Part shown: in pieces, positions 21,209-32,039 of the stretch
Numbering within the stretch: position 1 is the first letter of the stretch
Layout: the number at the start of each line of letters is the position of its first letter
Assembly (NCBI GenBank): GCA_037447655.1
Contig: JBBHKE010003492.1
Location: 96,433 to 160,432, forward strand
Origin: Zygnema cylindricum
Lineage: Eukaryota > Streptophyta > Zygnematophyceae > Zygnematales > Zygnemataceae
Direction of reading: 5' to 3'
DNA length: 64,000 nt
Notes under the pieces: model-generated
The model's input: the letters and a program-made list of their open reading frames with translations, nothing else
What the model was told of the DNA's origin: nothing
The model's database searches: none
Made by a program: the position numbers and the translations under genes

Positions 21209-22431
21209 TGTAATTTTGTGACCTCCATTGGTACACAGAATGTCCTACTTATATGAACCCTCTAGGATAATATTTGCACTTTTGAATTTGGCAATAAATA
21301 AGTGCCACCCTGGCACGCAAAAATCCTGACTGACATCACCCCTGTGTAGCTTAGACTCCATTGAGTCCGCAGCAAAAAAATCACTAAATTTGCTCACCTA
21401 AGCATTATTTATAAATTTAACAAATTTGACGTGAACATCATTTCATCAAGATCTACCGGCTTAGGCTGAGTGCTACTCGGTACGGTTGTCTTCCGAAAGT
21501 AACAATATCAAATCATATCCTTGGCAACCTATCTTTTGTATGAACTTTGTCTTCTGCCTATCTTCTCATCTGTTTTTGCCAGCCAAGGGTGCTTGTCAGT
21601 TCTCAATCACTACAACAAGTATGAGAATTGTAGGATGCTCATAGGCTGACTAAAAAGATAGAATATAAAATACCATTTTTCAACACTAGAGTACAACACG
21701 AATCACTAGACTGTGTCATACAAAAAGGTACAGTTGCCGAAGTACTTTCTGTACACCCATCGCACGACATGGCTGAAATGTTGACCCTTGCCATATCTGG
21801 ATTAGTTCTCATATTCACCGGAGATGCCACAAGCCAATCATGTCGTGCCACGTGGTGCTTGACGCGGCGTTGACCAAAAAACGCCAAAACGCCTATTTCG
21901 CAATCTCGACACCTATTGTGGCTGTTTGATCTAAACCGGCTTTTGATTATACCTCTCGAAAATCAATGCGCGCTATTTGTTTCGCCGTCAAAACAAACTC
22001 GCGATATTCATTTCGCGAAGTATCGTACGTCGTACGTATTTTTAACTGTGTCTATGTTACATGTCTGTTCACGACGTTAAATGAATTTATGTAATCGCAC
22101 ATCTTTAAATACCTATCAAACCCTATATATCTCAGCACTAATCCTAGACTGTAGGATAAACCTATCGGCTATTGCAGACTTGATGAACGACACGTACCAG
22201 GATCGAATCCTGGAGTAGTCAAGTATATTTTGGTAAACCTACCAAAATCTAGCGCATGTCTCTCTATCTCTAGACAGCATAGGCAACCATGGCTCCAGCT
22301 CCCTCTCAAACATTTAGTGAATGCGACAAGTGTATGAGGTGAAGAGAGGAGTTTGAGTCAGACTACCTCGACTTCTTTTTTGCATTTCATTTTAGACCTA
22401 GAAAATACTAAAAGAACCATTAATTTCTACA
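21209..22431 (-). repeat. copia-family LTR (left flank of element B)
   Basis: Minus-strand LTR starting TGTAGAAATTAATGG (22431) and ending AAATTACA (21209). Carries GACTCCATTGAGTC (21354-21367) and an antisense tRNA-like segment (22154-22220) with a clean hairpin CCAGGATCGAATCCTGG. It is bordered by gag sequence on one side and a polypurine tract/pol end on the other. It differs strongly from the LTR at 28893-29947. Confidence 0.85.
22154..22220 (+). other. tRNA-like segment, antisense to LTR (21209-22431)
   Basis: Contains B-box GGATCGAATCC within CCAGGATCGAATCCTGG and flanking ACTTGA ... TCAAGT arms that could pair as an outer stem. The D arm and anticodon arm are not recognisable, so this is tRNA-like, not a tRNA gene. 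Confidence 0.5.
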
Positions 22432-24037
22432 CTCCTCTTATTTTCTAGTCAATTTTTAATTTAAGACCACACTTCTCCTTACAAAAAATTAGCTTAGGGA
22501 AAGGTACAAGTTTTGTCATCATATCTGCTAACATTTCACTCTCTAGTCTATATTATAGGCTGATTATCTTGTCTTCTACCTTCTCCCTAACAAAGCTAAG
22601 TCTAATGTCGATATGTTTGGCTTTAAAGTGGTGTTTAGGACTGGCAGAAATGGCAATGGCTGCCTGATTATCACAAAACATTTTCTGGACAGTACCCTTA
22701 AGATGACTAAGGTCACCAAGCAAAGACTTAACCCACATTAATTCTTTTACAGCGGAGCAAGAGGCCATGTACTAAGCCTCCATTGTGGACTGAGCAATAA
22801 CCTTTTGCTGCTTGGTGCTATAACATCATGCCCCATCACCCACAAACAATACATACCCACACATGCATCTCCTCATATGAGCATCCCCATAGCTGGTTCT
22901 TTTAAAGCATAGCAAGAGGCCATGTACTCAGCCTCCATTGTGGATTGAGCAAAGACCTTTTGCTGCTTGGTGCTCTAGCAACAAGCCCCATCACCCACAT
23001 AGAATACATACCTAGACGTGCATCTCCTCATAGGAGCATCCCCATAGCTGGCATCACTCCAAGTGGTGATGTCAATATTGTTCCCACCCAAATACAACCA
23101 CAGATCTCTAGTCCCTATGAGATATCTAAGGACTCTCTTACCTGCCTCCCTATCTTTCTTAGTGGGATCATTCAGACTCCTATTAGTACTCTTACAGCTG
23201 CAGCTATGTCCAGTCGGGTATAATTCATTAAATATATTAAGGTGCTCACTACTATCTATAAGGAAATTTCTGCATAAATCTTTTCTCTTTAGGGCCAAAC
23301 TCGTCATCTAAGATTATAACTCCGTCTTCCACACTCCTCTCACTTCCCTTCTTTAGTTCTATTGGAGTGGTACAACTATTAGCGTTGTCCATTTGGAATC
23401 TTTTTAACATGTTTCGAATGGCCTCTTTTTGAGTTAATCTGATTATTTTCTTATTGTTGTCTCTCTCTCCCTGAATTCCTAAAATATACCTTGCTTCACC
23501 CATATCCTTCATCTCAAATTTACCTTTTAGATCCGTTTTCAACTTATTTATTTTATCCATAGATTTACTTAAGATAAAGATATCATCAACATAAATTGCA
23601 ATAAATATAATTCCTTCCTCATCTTCAAACAAATAATTGAGTGATCTAAGCTGATCCGAATGTATCCCAAACTTGTAAAAAACTCATCGAGCTTCTTATT
23701 CCATTGACGAGGCGCCTGTTTCAGCCCATACAAAGATTTAATCAATCGGCAATTCTTGCTTTCCTCCCCTTGCTCCACAAATCATTTGGGCTGTCGCATA
23801 AAGATCTCCTCTTCCAACTCTCCATGTAAGAAGGCTGTCTTGATGTCCATTTGATGTAATTCCATGTCTTTTGGTGCTGCCAAATTGAGAAGTATTCGGA
23901 CGGAGGGGAACGTGATGACTCGGGCAAATGTCTACTTGTAGTCAATTCCCTCTTTATGGGTAAATCATTTTGCCACTAACCGAGCCTCGTAGCGCTCAAT
24001 GGTGTTATACGGATTGAGTTTCAATTTAAATACCCAC

Positions 24038-24984
24038 TGTTTGACAGAACTTTGATAAAACAGACTAACTTCACAATGAATTAAAACACAGACCAAAAAC
24101 ACAATAGGCCTGAAAATCTGTGACAATATTAAAAATATGAAGAGGAACACACATGCATAATTTAAGATAATTCTGCCATCAAATCTGAGAGTAATTCTCA
24201 GATAAAATTACCAAAAACACCATAAACAGTTTTTGGTCCAAAAGTTCCCTAAGTCCTAAAATGACTAAGTCCTATATATATATACAAGAGCTTACTGCTG
24301 ATTGTACGGAGGCATACCAGCCGTACGCTATCAACGAGATACCTCTTTTAATGTGGGTATACCCGAATACTTCAAGGTATGTCAAGGTGCGTAAATCTAC
24401 ACTAATAATTAATTCACAAAAAGATAACAACGTTCAACCAAATATTTACATCGACGCTTCCGTAAAATCCGCGTACTGAGTATCAACTTGATTTGTCACT
24501 TGTGAACGAAACCACGCAGTGAACCAATTTCACATACGTACGGTTCACTTGATACCACGTCATCAAAATTGTGATTCCTTGAAAAATATCGGCGGACGCC
24601 GTCCGCCCTCCACGAGTACCACGACCAACTTGCCGAAATCAAACCGTACGATCCAAATCGTGTCCGTACCTAAAGTGCGTACCTCTCCATAAATTCTGCA
24701 TGTCGCATTATGCTTTGTACGTGTGACGTACCATTTTAACTTCATCGATTATCTGAGGTCGGATCACTTCGCGACCCGTCATCCATTTCTCTTACGCATT
24801 TCGTGTTTTCCGCGCCACTCAATTTCTATTTATTTCGTCCCAAAACAATATATCTGTATGTTCACTCCCCCAAACCGTGAATCCATTCAAACCTCCACAG
24901 TAAATTCATTTAACAACTTACGCACGAAACGTCGCGTGCGCACAAAGTGTGTAGTACGCACGAAACTAAGTTTTCAAAACAACA
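24038..24984 (-). mobile_element. Truncated LTR of an unrelated retroelement, in element B reverse transcriptase
   Basis: Reverse-complement homolog of 25632-26652: both start TGTTGTTTT and share GTGGAGGTTTGAATGGATTC, GGGGGAGTGAA and AGTCTGTT blocks. The far end stops about 230 bp short of the full copy and about ten reverse transcriptase codons are missing at that junction, so a deletion removed the LTR end and adjacent pol. No target duplication. Confidence 0.75.
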
Positions 24985-25631
24985 CAATCCACCAATTCCC
25001 ACGTATCAGCTGCCAAAATCGAAGCCATCTCCTCATTAATGGTTGTCTTCAACCGATTTCTCTCAAGACAGTTCATCGCCCCACCATAAGTCCAGGGTTC
25101 ATCGAGATTGGACAATTTGGTTACCTTGTTGTTAACTTGTTTCTCTTGCAGTCTTTTGCTGCTTCTCCTTCCACCCTCAAACTCTGATGCCGGAATGGAT
25201 GGCTCTCGTGGATTCTTTCGAACAATTTCGACTTCTCCCCTATCCCTCGATTCCAGGTCTATTTCTACCACGTCTTCCGCTTCGGTTGGAGCTGGCACTA
25301 GGGGTTCCAAGGCTGAATCCTCCTCCGTCTGATTTGTACCTGCAAGATCATCATCTTCTCAAAAACCTAGATAGTTAAGAAGCTCAAAGTCATCAGAATT
25401 TTCTGTCTCAAATCTGATTTTGACTGTCTTTGTATGCTTAAAGGGATCTATAGATTTCCCTTCTTCCATAACCACTAGATGCTTCACTAAGATTATATCT
25501 TCTCTCTTAAGATCATAGACTCTAAATCCTTTTACATCTTCATCATATCCTAGCAAATATTTTGGTTTTCTTTTCGGATCCAACTTCCAATTTGACCGAT
25601 CTGTGTCTAAACTGAACACTTGACTACCGAA

Positions 25632-26652
25632 TGTTGTTTTTTGAAAGTTAGTTTTGTGCGTATGCGACATTTTGTACGCTTGCAACATTTTGTGCGTATA
25701 TTATTAATATGGAGGTTTGAATGGATTCAAGCATTGGGGGAGTGAATTTATGGATAAAACTAAAGTGAAGTAAGGAACTTATTGAGTGGTGTGAACACGC
25801 AGTAAAAAATGGATGGTAGATCGCGAAGCTATCCGATTTGAAATGTACAAAACGTTGAAATATGCGTCGCCGGTACAGCGCATCTATTTGAGACAAGTAT
25901 ACTTTAAATTGGACAACGTAGCTTCGACAAAGCTGCGGTTATGTTAAATATGATCCGGAACAAGACAACGCAGCTGCGGTTGATATGGATCAAGTCGGTG
26001 GAGGAGATTCATAAGAAGATCACAAGTAACTAAGCAAGTTGACTTTGCGGAGGTGTCGGTGTAAATATTCTATACAACACAGGTTTGTCTTATTGCTAAT
26101 TAGTTTATCTGTGTTGATTTAGTCAGTTTGACATATCTCGAGTTATTCGGGTATACTCGCAATAATTTAGGTAGGTGGTAGATAATGTACGGCTGGTAAG
26201 CCTCCGTACATTAAGTAGTGAACTCCCTGAGTATAACTTGTAGGACTTAGATTTTTTTGATTATCACAGCTGAGTTAATCAAAGACATGACAAACTGTTT
26301 TTATGCAACTTTGACCTTTTAGTGTGATCACTCTGGTTGTTATTTTGATGTGAAAATTTGGGGATATCTTCTATCATCTATAAAATATATGTGTGTATAG
26401 TTTCAGTCTGTTCTATTGTTTCTATAGAATTTTGTGAGGAGTCTACCTGGTTAGTTTGGTAAGCTGTCAGATGTTTTTGGGAAACTCAGCAGCTCATATC
26501 TTTTTGATGCGTTTAAGGATTTGGCTATAACTTTAAGAAATTACAGAGTCTAGGATATACTACATATTGGCTCAATTTGAGGTGATTTTGTTTATTTTAG
26601 AGTAATCTGTGTTGTCTAAAATAGAGCTGTTTAAAATACGCTATGGACAACA
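25632..26652 (+). mobile_element. Solo LTR inserted in element B integrase
   Basis: TGTTG...CAACA ends with 5-bp target duplication CCGAA at 25627-25631 and 26653-26657. 1021 bp, non-coding. It splits the integrase codons for VFGSQVFSL. Size, TG/CA ends and 5-bp duplication fit a solo LTR left by recombination; the parent family is not otherwise visible here. Confidence 0.88.
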
Positions 26653-27386
26653 CCGAAAACCTTTAAGTGTGAAACATTTGGTTTTTGGCCGGTCCATCTC
26701 TCATAGGAGTTTGGCCTTTTACTGCCGAAGTAAGAACTCTATTCTTGAGATAATTAGCACAGTTCATTACTTCTACCCAGAATCTCTTTCCTATCTTCTT
26801 ATCCGACAACATACTCCTAACACTATCACTTAGTGTCCTATTTAACCTCTCGGCTACACCATTCTGTTCAGGATTTTTAGGGACTATCTTTTGATGTTGC
26901 ACTCCATCTTCTCTCAAAAAATCCTCAAACTGATTGGAGGTATATTCTCCCTCATTATCACTCCTTACTCTCTTAATAGAGGTTTTATGAAGTTTCTCAC
27001 TCCACGCTTTATATTCTTTAAAAACCAGTGGAGTCTCTGATTTATTTTTCAAAAAGATCACTCTAGAATATTGAGACAAATCGTCACTGATTGTCATCAT
27101 AAACCTCTTACCCCCGGGTGAAGGCACTTTGGGCGGTCCCCGAATATCAGTGTACCAAGTCTAAAACTTTTTCTCCTTTATAAGTGGCTTCTTTTTGGAA
27201 GGGTAACCTGTGTGCCTTAACTTGATCACAACCACTACAGTCACTTAGGTTTTCACTTTCTCCAAACTGAATTCCTTCCACTATTCCCATCTTTTTTATT
27301 TATTTCAACTTATCTAAATGCACATGTCCAAGCTTCTTATGCCACAATATAATGTCATGAACACCAACATAATAAATTTTATTCTT

Positions 27387-28912
27387 TTAATTGCTTAAAA
27401 TTAGCCTAAACATCCCTTGGCTTCCTTTTTGAGCAGTGGAATTAACTTCCCCCTTAAAGCTAGCAGTAAAGGTTCCCTTTCTAGTGCTAGTCTCAAAACC
27501 CTTATCATCTAACATATACGTTGAGATAAGGTTTTTATTTAACTCTAGAATAAACAACATATCAGATAATGTCACTATGGATGTCTTTCCCTCCACTAAG
27601 ACTTTTAGATCTACCGATCCCACCATTGTAGTAGTGACTACTCTCCCATCCCCAGACTCTACCTTTATGGTGGGAATCTTTCTCATCTTAGTGAACAGGT
27701 GTTTATCCTTACACATGTGAATGGAGGCACCCAAATCCACAATCCAACCTCCTTCACCTTTTAATCCTCCGAAGGCCCATTTCTGCTTTCGTGGAATTTC
27801 GACCTCGGTCTTTGTCTCCAACTCCTCATCCAACAATAGCTCATTGTCTTCGTCCTCACATTCCTCCTCATGTTCTTGCCTCACAACAACCTTTTTCTTT
27901 CCTCTCGAAGATCCATCAATCTGTCCCTCTTTTAACTGTAGTTCCCTAAACTTAGAGCACTCAGCCATGTAGTGCCCTGGTTTCTTACATAAATGACACA
28001 ACCCTTTGGGAGCCCTGGGTCAAGACTCATCGGACTGATTTTTTTGCCACCCCCCTCCATTGTTTCCGACTAGTTTTCAGGAATCCTTGTTCCTCTAATC
28101 GGTCCCTGTTGCCAAGGCTTGCCCACTCTTTCCTCTCCTTCGGATCTCTATTCTATTCTCTCAAACAATAATCATCCCTACCACAGACTTCAATATCCAC
28201 CTTGAGTCCGGCAAGTCCTACACTTGGTTAATTATATTCTTAACTCATCGGTTAACTTCATAAGGAAGCAGTTAACCTTTTCTTTTTCAGTTTCTTCTTT
28301 TCTAGCACTGTCGAGTTCCATGAAAATTGTTTCAAGCTCATTACAAAAGTCTAACATCTTCCCCCTCTTGTTTAACTATGCGTTTATTTTCTAATCAACC
28401 AACTGATAATGATGAATTTTACCAATTCGGTACATCTTTATGAGAGCCACCAATAGATCGGATGCCCTTTATACTTGCAAATGATGAGATACAAGTCTTT
28501 CAGTAAGATGGCGGAGTATGAAGTGTATTTCCACCATGTTATTGTAATCTCATATATAAATATCACTCTCCTCATTCCTTAGAACAAGTGACATGAAAGG
28601 CGATCCGGTTCCTATAGGTGTTGCAATCGGTGTGATTGTCTATTTTTCTTTCCCTTTGTCCATACAAATACCATCCCCATCCTCACTCTCCCCCGGTGGA
28701 GCAAGATCTACCCTTATGGTAAACTTGGTCCTTGCAAACCCAAGAGAAATACCCAGGCTACATAGACGCTTCACTTGTCCACTCACTATCCCCCAAAACC
28801 TTTTCTCACATAGAGCTCCTATCATCATTCTCTCCTTGTCTATAAAGCCAGTTCCATTAAAGATAGGCACCCTAGAGGATGGGCCCATAACCTGCAATTC
28901 TGAGACCTCCAT
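27387..28912 (-). pseudogene. copia element B gag and protease (decayed)
   Basis: Gag opens at ATG 28912 inside the LTR, in frame through the primer site (MEVSELQVMGPSSRVPIFNGTGF), then breaks after about 28640. The knuckle CHLCKKPGHYMAEC starts the 27387-28001 frame, followed by protease GGWIVDLGASIHM, in which the Ser of the Asp-Ser-Gly triad is Leu, then the segment leading to the integrase. Shares 60-70% residues by eye with element A. Confidence 0.88.
28880..28892 (-). other. Primer-binding site of element B (initiator tRNA-Met anticodon arm)
   Basis: Minus strand reads GGTTATGGGCCCA directly after the LTR end TTGCA, identical over 13 nt to element A although the surrounding sequence has diverged. 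Confidence 0.75.
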
Positions 28913-29947
28913 AGGTCTTCGGAATGTGCAGCTCACACGAAGCCCCTAGGATAACCCCGACCCTTTTGTGTTTCACCAAGAATAACTGCCACCCTGGCAA
29001 ACAAAAACTTTGACCACCTTCACGTTTGTGAAGACAAGACTCCTTTGAGTCGATAACAAAAAGAATCTCTGAATTTTCTCCCATGGGCAGTTAGTTATGA
29101 AAGGTCAAAGTTGACCTTTTGTACATGAGCACTCTGCGAGAGAGGCGGCTACCTACCAACTTTTTTAAGACCTAAATCCCTCTCTAAACCCTCTACTTCT
29201 AGAGTACGGCACCAATGAGAATATTGTGTCGTATAGAAAGGTACAGGTGACTGAGTACTTTTCTGTACGTCCATCGTACTACATGGCCAAAATGTCGACG
29301 CCTGCCATATCCGCATTCGTTCCCATATTCTCTGATGATGCCGCAAGCCAATGAGGTTGTGCCACGTTTCACTTGACATGGCGGTAACCGAAAACCGCCA
29401 AAACGCCTATTGCGCGATCTCGGCATCTATCGTGGTCGTTCGATCAAAACCGGCTTTTAATCGTAGCCGTCGAAAATAAATGCGCGGTATTTTTTTCGTC
29501 GTCGAAACAAATGCGTGGTATTTATTTTGCTATGTATCATAAACCGTACTGTCCTAAATTGTATCTATGTCTTCAGGTTCTATTTGAGCCGTAAAATGAA
29601 TTCATCTTCGTCTATATATTTAAATAATTATCGAACCTTATATACTTCAGCAATGGTCTTAGATTTATAAGATAAAGCTAACTGCTACTGGTATGTGACA
29701 GACGGCAAGTACTAGGATCAAATCATTGGTCCGTCAAGTACGTTTTTGGTAAACCTACCAAAAACTACTGCATGTCTCTCTCTGGACATCATACGCATCT
29801 ATGGCTTTAGCTCCCTCTCCAACCTTCAGTGACTGCGACAAGTGTGGGAGTTGAAGAGAGAAGTTAGAGCCAAACTGTCCCTGCTTGTTTTCTGTTTTAC
29901 AAGTTTAGATCTAGAAAATACTTAAAGAACCCTTAATTTCTACTCCA
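28893..29947 (-). repeat. 5' LTR of copia element B
   Basis: Ends GAATTGCA at the internal side (28893). The outer end is near 29947 and degraded (TAGAAATTAAGGG instead of TGTAGAAATTAATGG). Holds GACTCCTTTGAGTC (29038-29051) and an antisense tRNA-like segment (about 29670-29735; ACTAGGATCAAATCATTGG with GACGG/CCGTC arms). By eye only about three quarters identical to the LTR at the other end of the element. Confidence 0.85.
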
Positions 29948-30039
29948 TGCACGTGGGTACCAGGTCATCGTGCAATACAAGGTCATCGTGTAACACAACT
30001 TTTTTACTCTTTGCAAACGCCTTGTCAGATACCACCTCA
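29948..30039. other. Spacer with direct repeat GGTCATCGTG
   Basis: Short sequence with two copies of CAGGTCATCGTGCAATACAA-like text (29968 and 29984). No gene. Confidence 0.4.
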
Positions 30040-30522
30040 GTTATTTTGGGTTCATGTTTTTACGCGTGACGAATGAGCGCTGCCAGAAATAGTGTGACGA
30101 ATGGGCGCTTACAAAAACAACGTGACAAAAGTGTGTTTTGAGATTTCGTTTATATTTTTTGTTGTATTTTTGAATGTGTATATCGTGTGTGAATTTTTTG
30201 ATTTCCGTTGGTTGACATCTTGACACGTATGCTCATTATCCAACGTGTCGCGGCTCAAATTTTTCTGTAATTGGTGATGTACCTCGCGAGGTAGGTACAT
30301 CACCACTTACAGAAACTTTCGAAGCGAATGCTTCGCGAAAAACCATCCAACGACCATTGTTAACTCCCAGACTTTTGGAGAATATTGGCAAGATTATGTG
30401 TAATGTTGTTTTCCGGATAAAAACAAAATAAGAGGTACGTCGTAGTACGGAGAGGTCCCAATTTCTGTTAACAACCTCACTTTCCGTCTATTAGAACTTC
30501 ATCCTAATAGCAATACACGGTG
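30040..30522. mobile_element. Harbinger-like MITE, copy R3 (reverse orientation, degraded)
   Basis: Reverse-complement similarity to R1/R2 (CGAAGCGAATGCTTCGCG; GGCAAGATT(A/C)TGTGTAATGTTG; AAAACAAAATAAG). The right end AGAACTTCATCC is followed by TAA. The central hairpin at 30272-30303 is a perfect 12-bp stem GGTGATGTACCT / AGGTACATCACC in TTCTGTAA/TTACAGAA arms. A trace of a CACCGCG-family end (AATACACGGTGTA, about 30510) follows. Confidence 0.65.
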
Positions 30523-31030
30523 TAATGTCCTATGAAAAATCTTAGGAAGGGTCTAACAGTCCATGATAGTCACATCTTGTTAGGTGGTACGATTGTTGTT
30601 AAAAGTTAAAACTGTTTCGAGTAATTAGAAAATCCTTAAAAAATCTAGAAATCTTAAAAACCCTAAAAATTATGAAAAACCCTAGATTTTTTAAAAAATA
30701 GGCCCTAAAGGAATAAACCGAGAAAAGAAACTGCAGCGGAAAAAATAATTAAGTTGAATCAGGTTTGATCACAACTTTTCACTACAAAATGAAAAAAATA
30801 AAATTTCGTTTTTTTTTTTCGAGTGTATTCCATGCAAAGTTTGTTGTTTTGAAGTACTGTTTACTTGAAATCACTATCAAATTTGAACAAAAAATCTATT
30901 TTTGAAGTGCAAAAAGGTATGGAAACACTATATACGTGTCTATTCCACACTTTACCATTGTTATAAGTGAAAAAGCCCTATAATAAACATATACTACAGG
31001 GTCACCACATATAGCATTTCCACACAATTT
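30523..31030. other. Intergenic, no gene seen
   Basis: AT-rich with short CCCTAAAAAT/CCCTAGATTTT motifs (30640-30710). No defensible gene or element. Confidence 0.4.
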
Positions 31031-31091
31031 CGCACTTTTGAACTATGAAATGGAGTTGCGGTTTTCTAATTTCGTCCTTATTTCGGTGTAG

Positions 31092-31267
31092 GTTGGGGAC
31101 AGAATTGTACCGATTCTTAAACGAATCTTTCCTTCAAGGTGAAGGATCTTGGCGGGAGTTTGTGAAGGTGGACGAGGGAACCATTTTAAAAGTTCCGTCG
31201 GAAATATCCGATGAGGTCGCAGCCGAAGCATTAATTAACCCTTGGACTGTCCTTGGGCTCTTAGATG
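31092..31267 (+). pseudogene. Medium-chain reductase (quinone oxidoreductase-like) exon fragment
   Basis: An AG acceptor at 31090-31091 opens VGDRIVPIL, and one frame over GEGSWREFVKVDEGTILKVPSEISDEVAAEALINPWTVLGLLD ends at a GTAAGC donor (31268). Both halves match one stretch of zinc-type/quinone oxidoreductase MDR enzymes (GDRV...P, G.GSWQEY, VP..., D..AA...NP.T). The two halves are in different frames, so the exon is frameshifted. No flanking exons were found. Its last ~36 bp plus donor recur at about 31397-31433. Likely a gene fragment or pseudogene; a sequencing error is possible. Confidence 0.6.
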
Positions 31268-31396
31268 TAAGCATTTAATATTATTAACTGAAAAATATTA
31301 TTATTACGCGATTCCCTACCATTAATTATTCCGTGCGTTCAATTTTCTATTTCTTGAAATATAAATTAAAACATACATTTAAATTGCTTTGGATAA

Positions 31397-31433
31397 TCAA
31401 CTCTTGGACTGTCCTTGGGCTCTTGGATGTAAG
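31397..31433 (+). repeat. Duplicated exon-intron junction of the reductase fragment
   Basis: CTTGGACTGTCCTTGGGCTC followed by TTGGATGTAAGCA repeats the end of the exon above and its splice donor, about 150 bp downstream, with one base changed. Confidence 0.75.
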
Positions 31434-31789
31434 CACATGTCGTTGTCATGGGAGAGGGAGAGGAAGCCTCTTGGAAAAATGTGCAAAATGCTTCTGATAA
31501 CCCTACATATTTTCCAAAACAAATGTCAAAAGGTTTTGATATGGGCAAAATGTTTGATTTTACAGATACAAAACTGTCCTATATGGTAAGTCTCTCTCAT
31601 ATCTTTATTCTTTCCTCATGCTAAATTTCTCTTCTCCTCTTGATGGAATTTGAGTAATACGTAAACGGTTGGGAGAGAATGAGATGGGAAGGAGGGGGAG
31701 AAAGAGAGAAAGAGAAAAACAAAGATAAAGAATGCTTCCGTTTCAGATACAATTTTGATCCTTCAACTCTCATTTTGATCATGGCCAGA

Positions 31790-32036
31790 CAATCATGGCC
31801 ACACATGCCCACTCATGGCCACACGTGCCTACTCATGGCCACACATGTCCACTCATGGCCACACATGCTCACTCATGGCCACACATGCCCAATCATGGCC
31901 ACACATGCCCAATCATGGCCACACACGCCCAATCATGGCCACACACGCCCAATCATGGCCACACATGCCCAATCATGGCCACACACGCCCAATCATAGCC
32001 ACACATGCCCACTCATAGACATGCCCACTCATGGCC
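31790..32036. repeat. 20-bp minisatellite (about 12 units)
   Basis: Unit consensus ATGGCCACACATGCCCAMTC, perfect spacing of 20 bp for most of the array, ending with one shortened unit near 32018. Since 20 is not a multiple of 3, all plus-strand frames give the same cyclic peptide (HMPNHGHTCPIMATHAQSWP type), so the overlapping open frames are an artefact of the repeat. Confidence 0.95.
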
Positions 32037-32039
32037 ACA

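Larger units (their letters stand above)
22448..27127 (-). pseudogene. copia element B integrase, reverse transcriptase, RNase H (decayed, split)
   Basis: Integrase core 26663-27127 (RSDNEGEY, NGVAERLNR) continues at 25359-25631 (FGSQVFSLDTDRSNWKL) after the inserted LTR. Reverse transcriptase begins at 24985-25310 (EFEGGRRSSKRLQEKQ ... ADTWELVDC), is broken at 24038-24984, and resumes at about 24037 (WVFKLKLNPYNTIERYEARLVAK), with intact YVDD near 23590. RNase H spans 23300-22550 (CDNQAAIAISASPKHHFKAKHIDIR). The PPDRKPIGCK stretch expected at the second break is missing. A stretch near 22760-22930 repeats part of the RNase H region (the sequence encoding MASC/STMEAEYMAS appears twice). Confidence 0.9.
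22432..28892 (-). mobile_element. copia retrotransposon, element B internal region (decayed)
   Basis: Minus-strand gag-pol between the LTRs at 28893-29947 and 21209-22431. Order from 28912 downward: Gag, CCHC knuckle, protease, integrase, reverse transcriptase, RNase H, polypurine tract (22432-22447). Interrupted by an unrelated LTR in integrase (25632-26652) and a truncated copy of the same LTR in reverse transcriptase (24038-24984). Many frameshifts. Confidence 0.92.

Noticed and set aside
31790-32036. CRISPR-like array
   Set aside because: Units are directly adjacent with no spacers, and the genome is eukaryotic.
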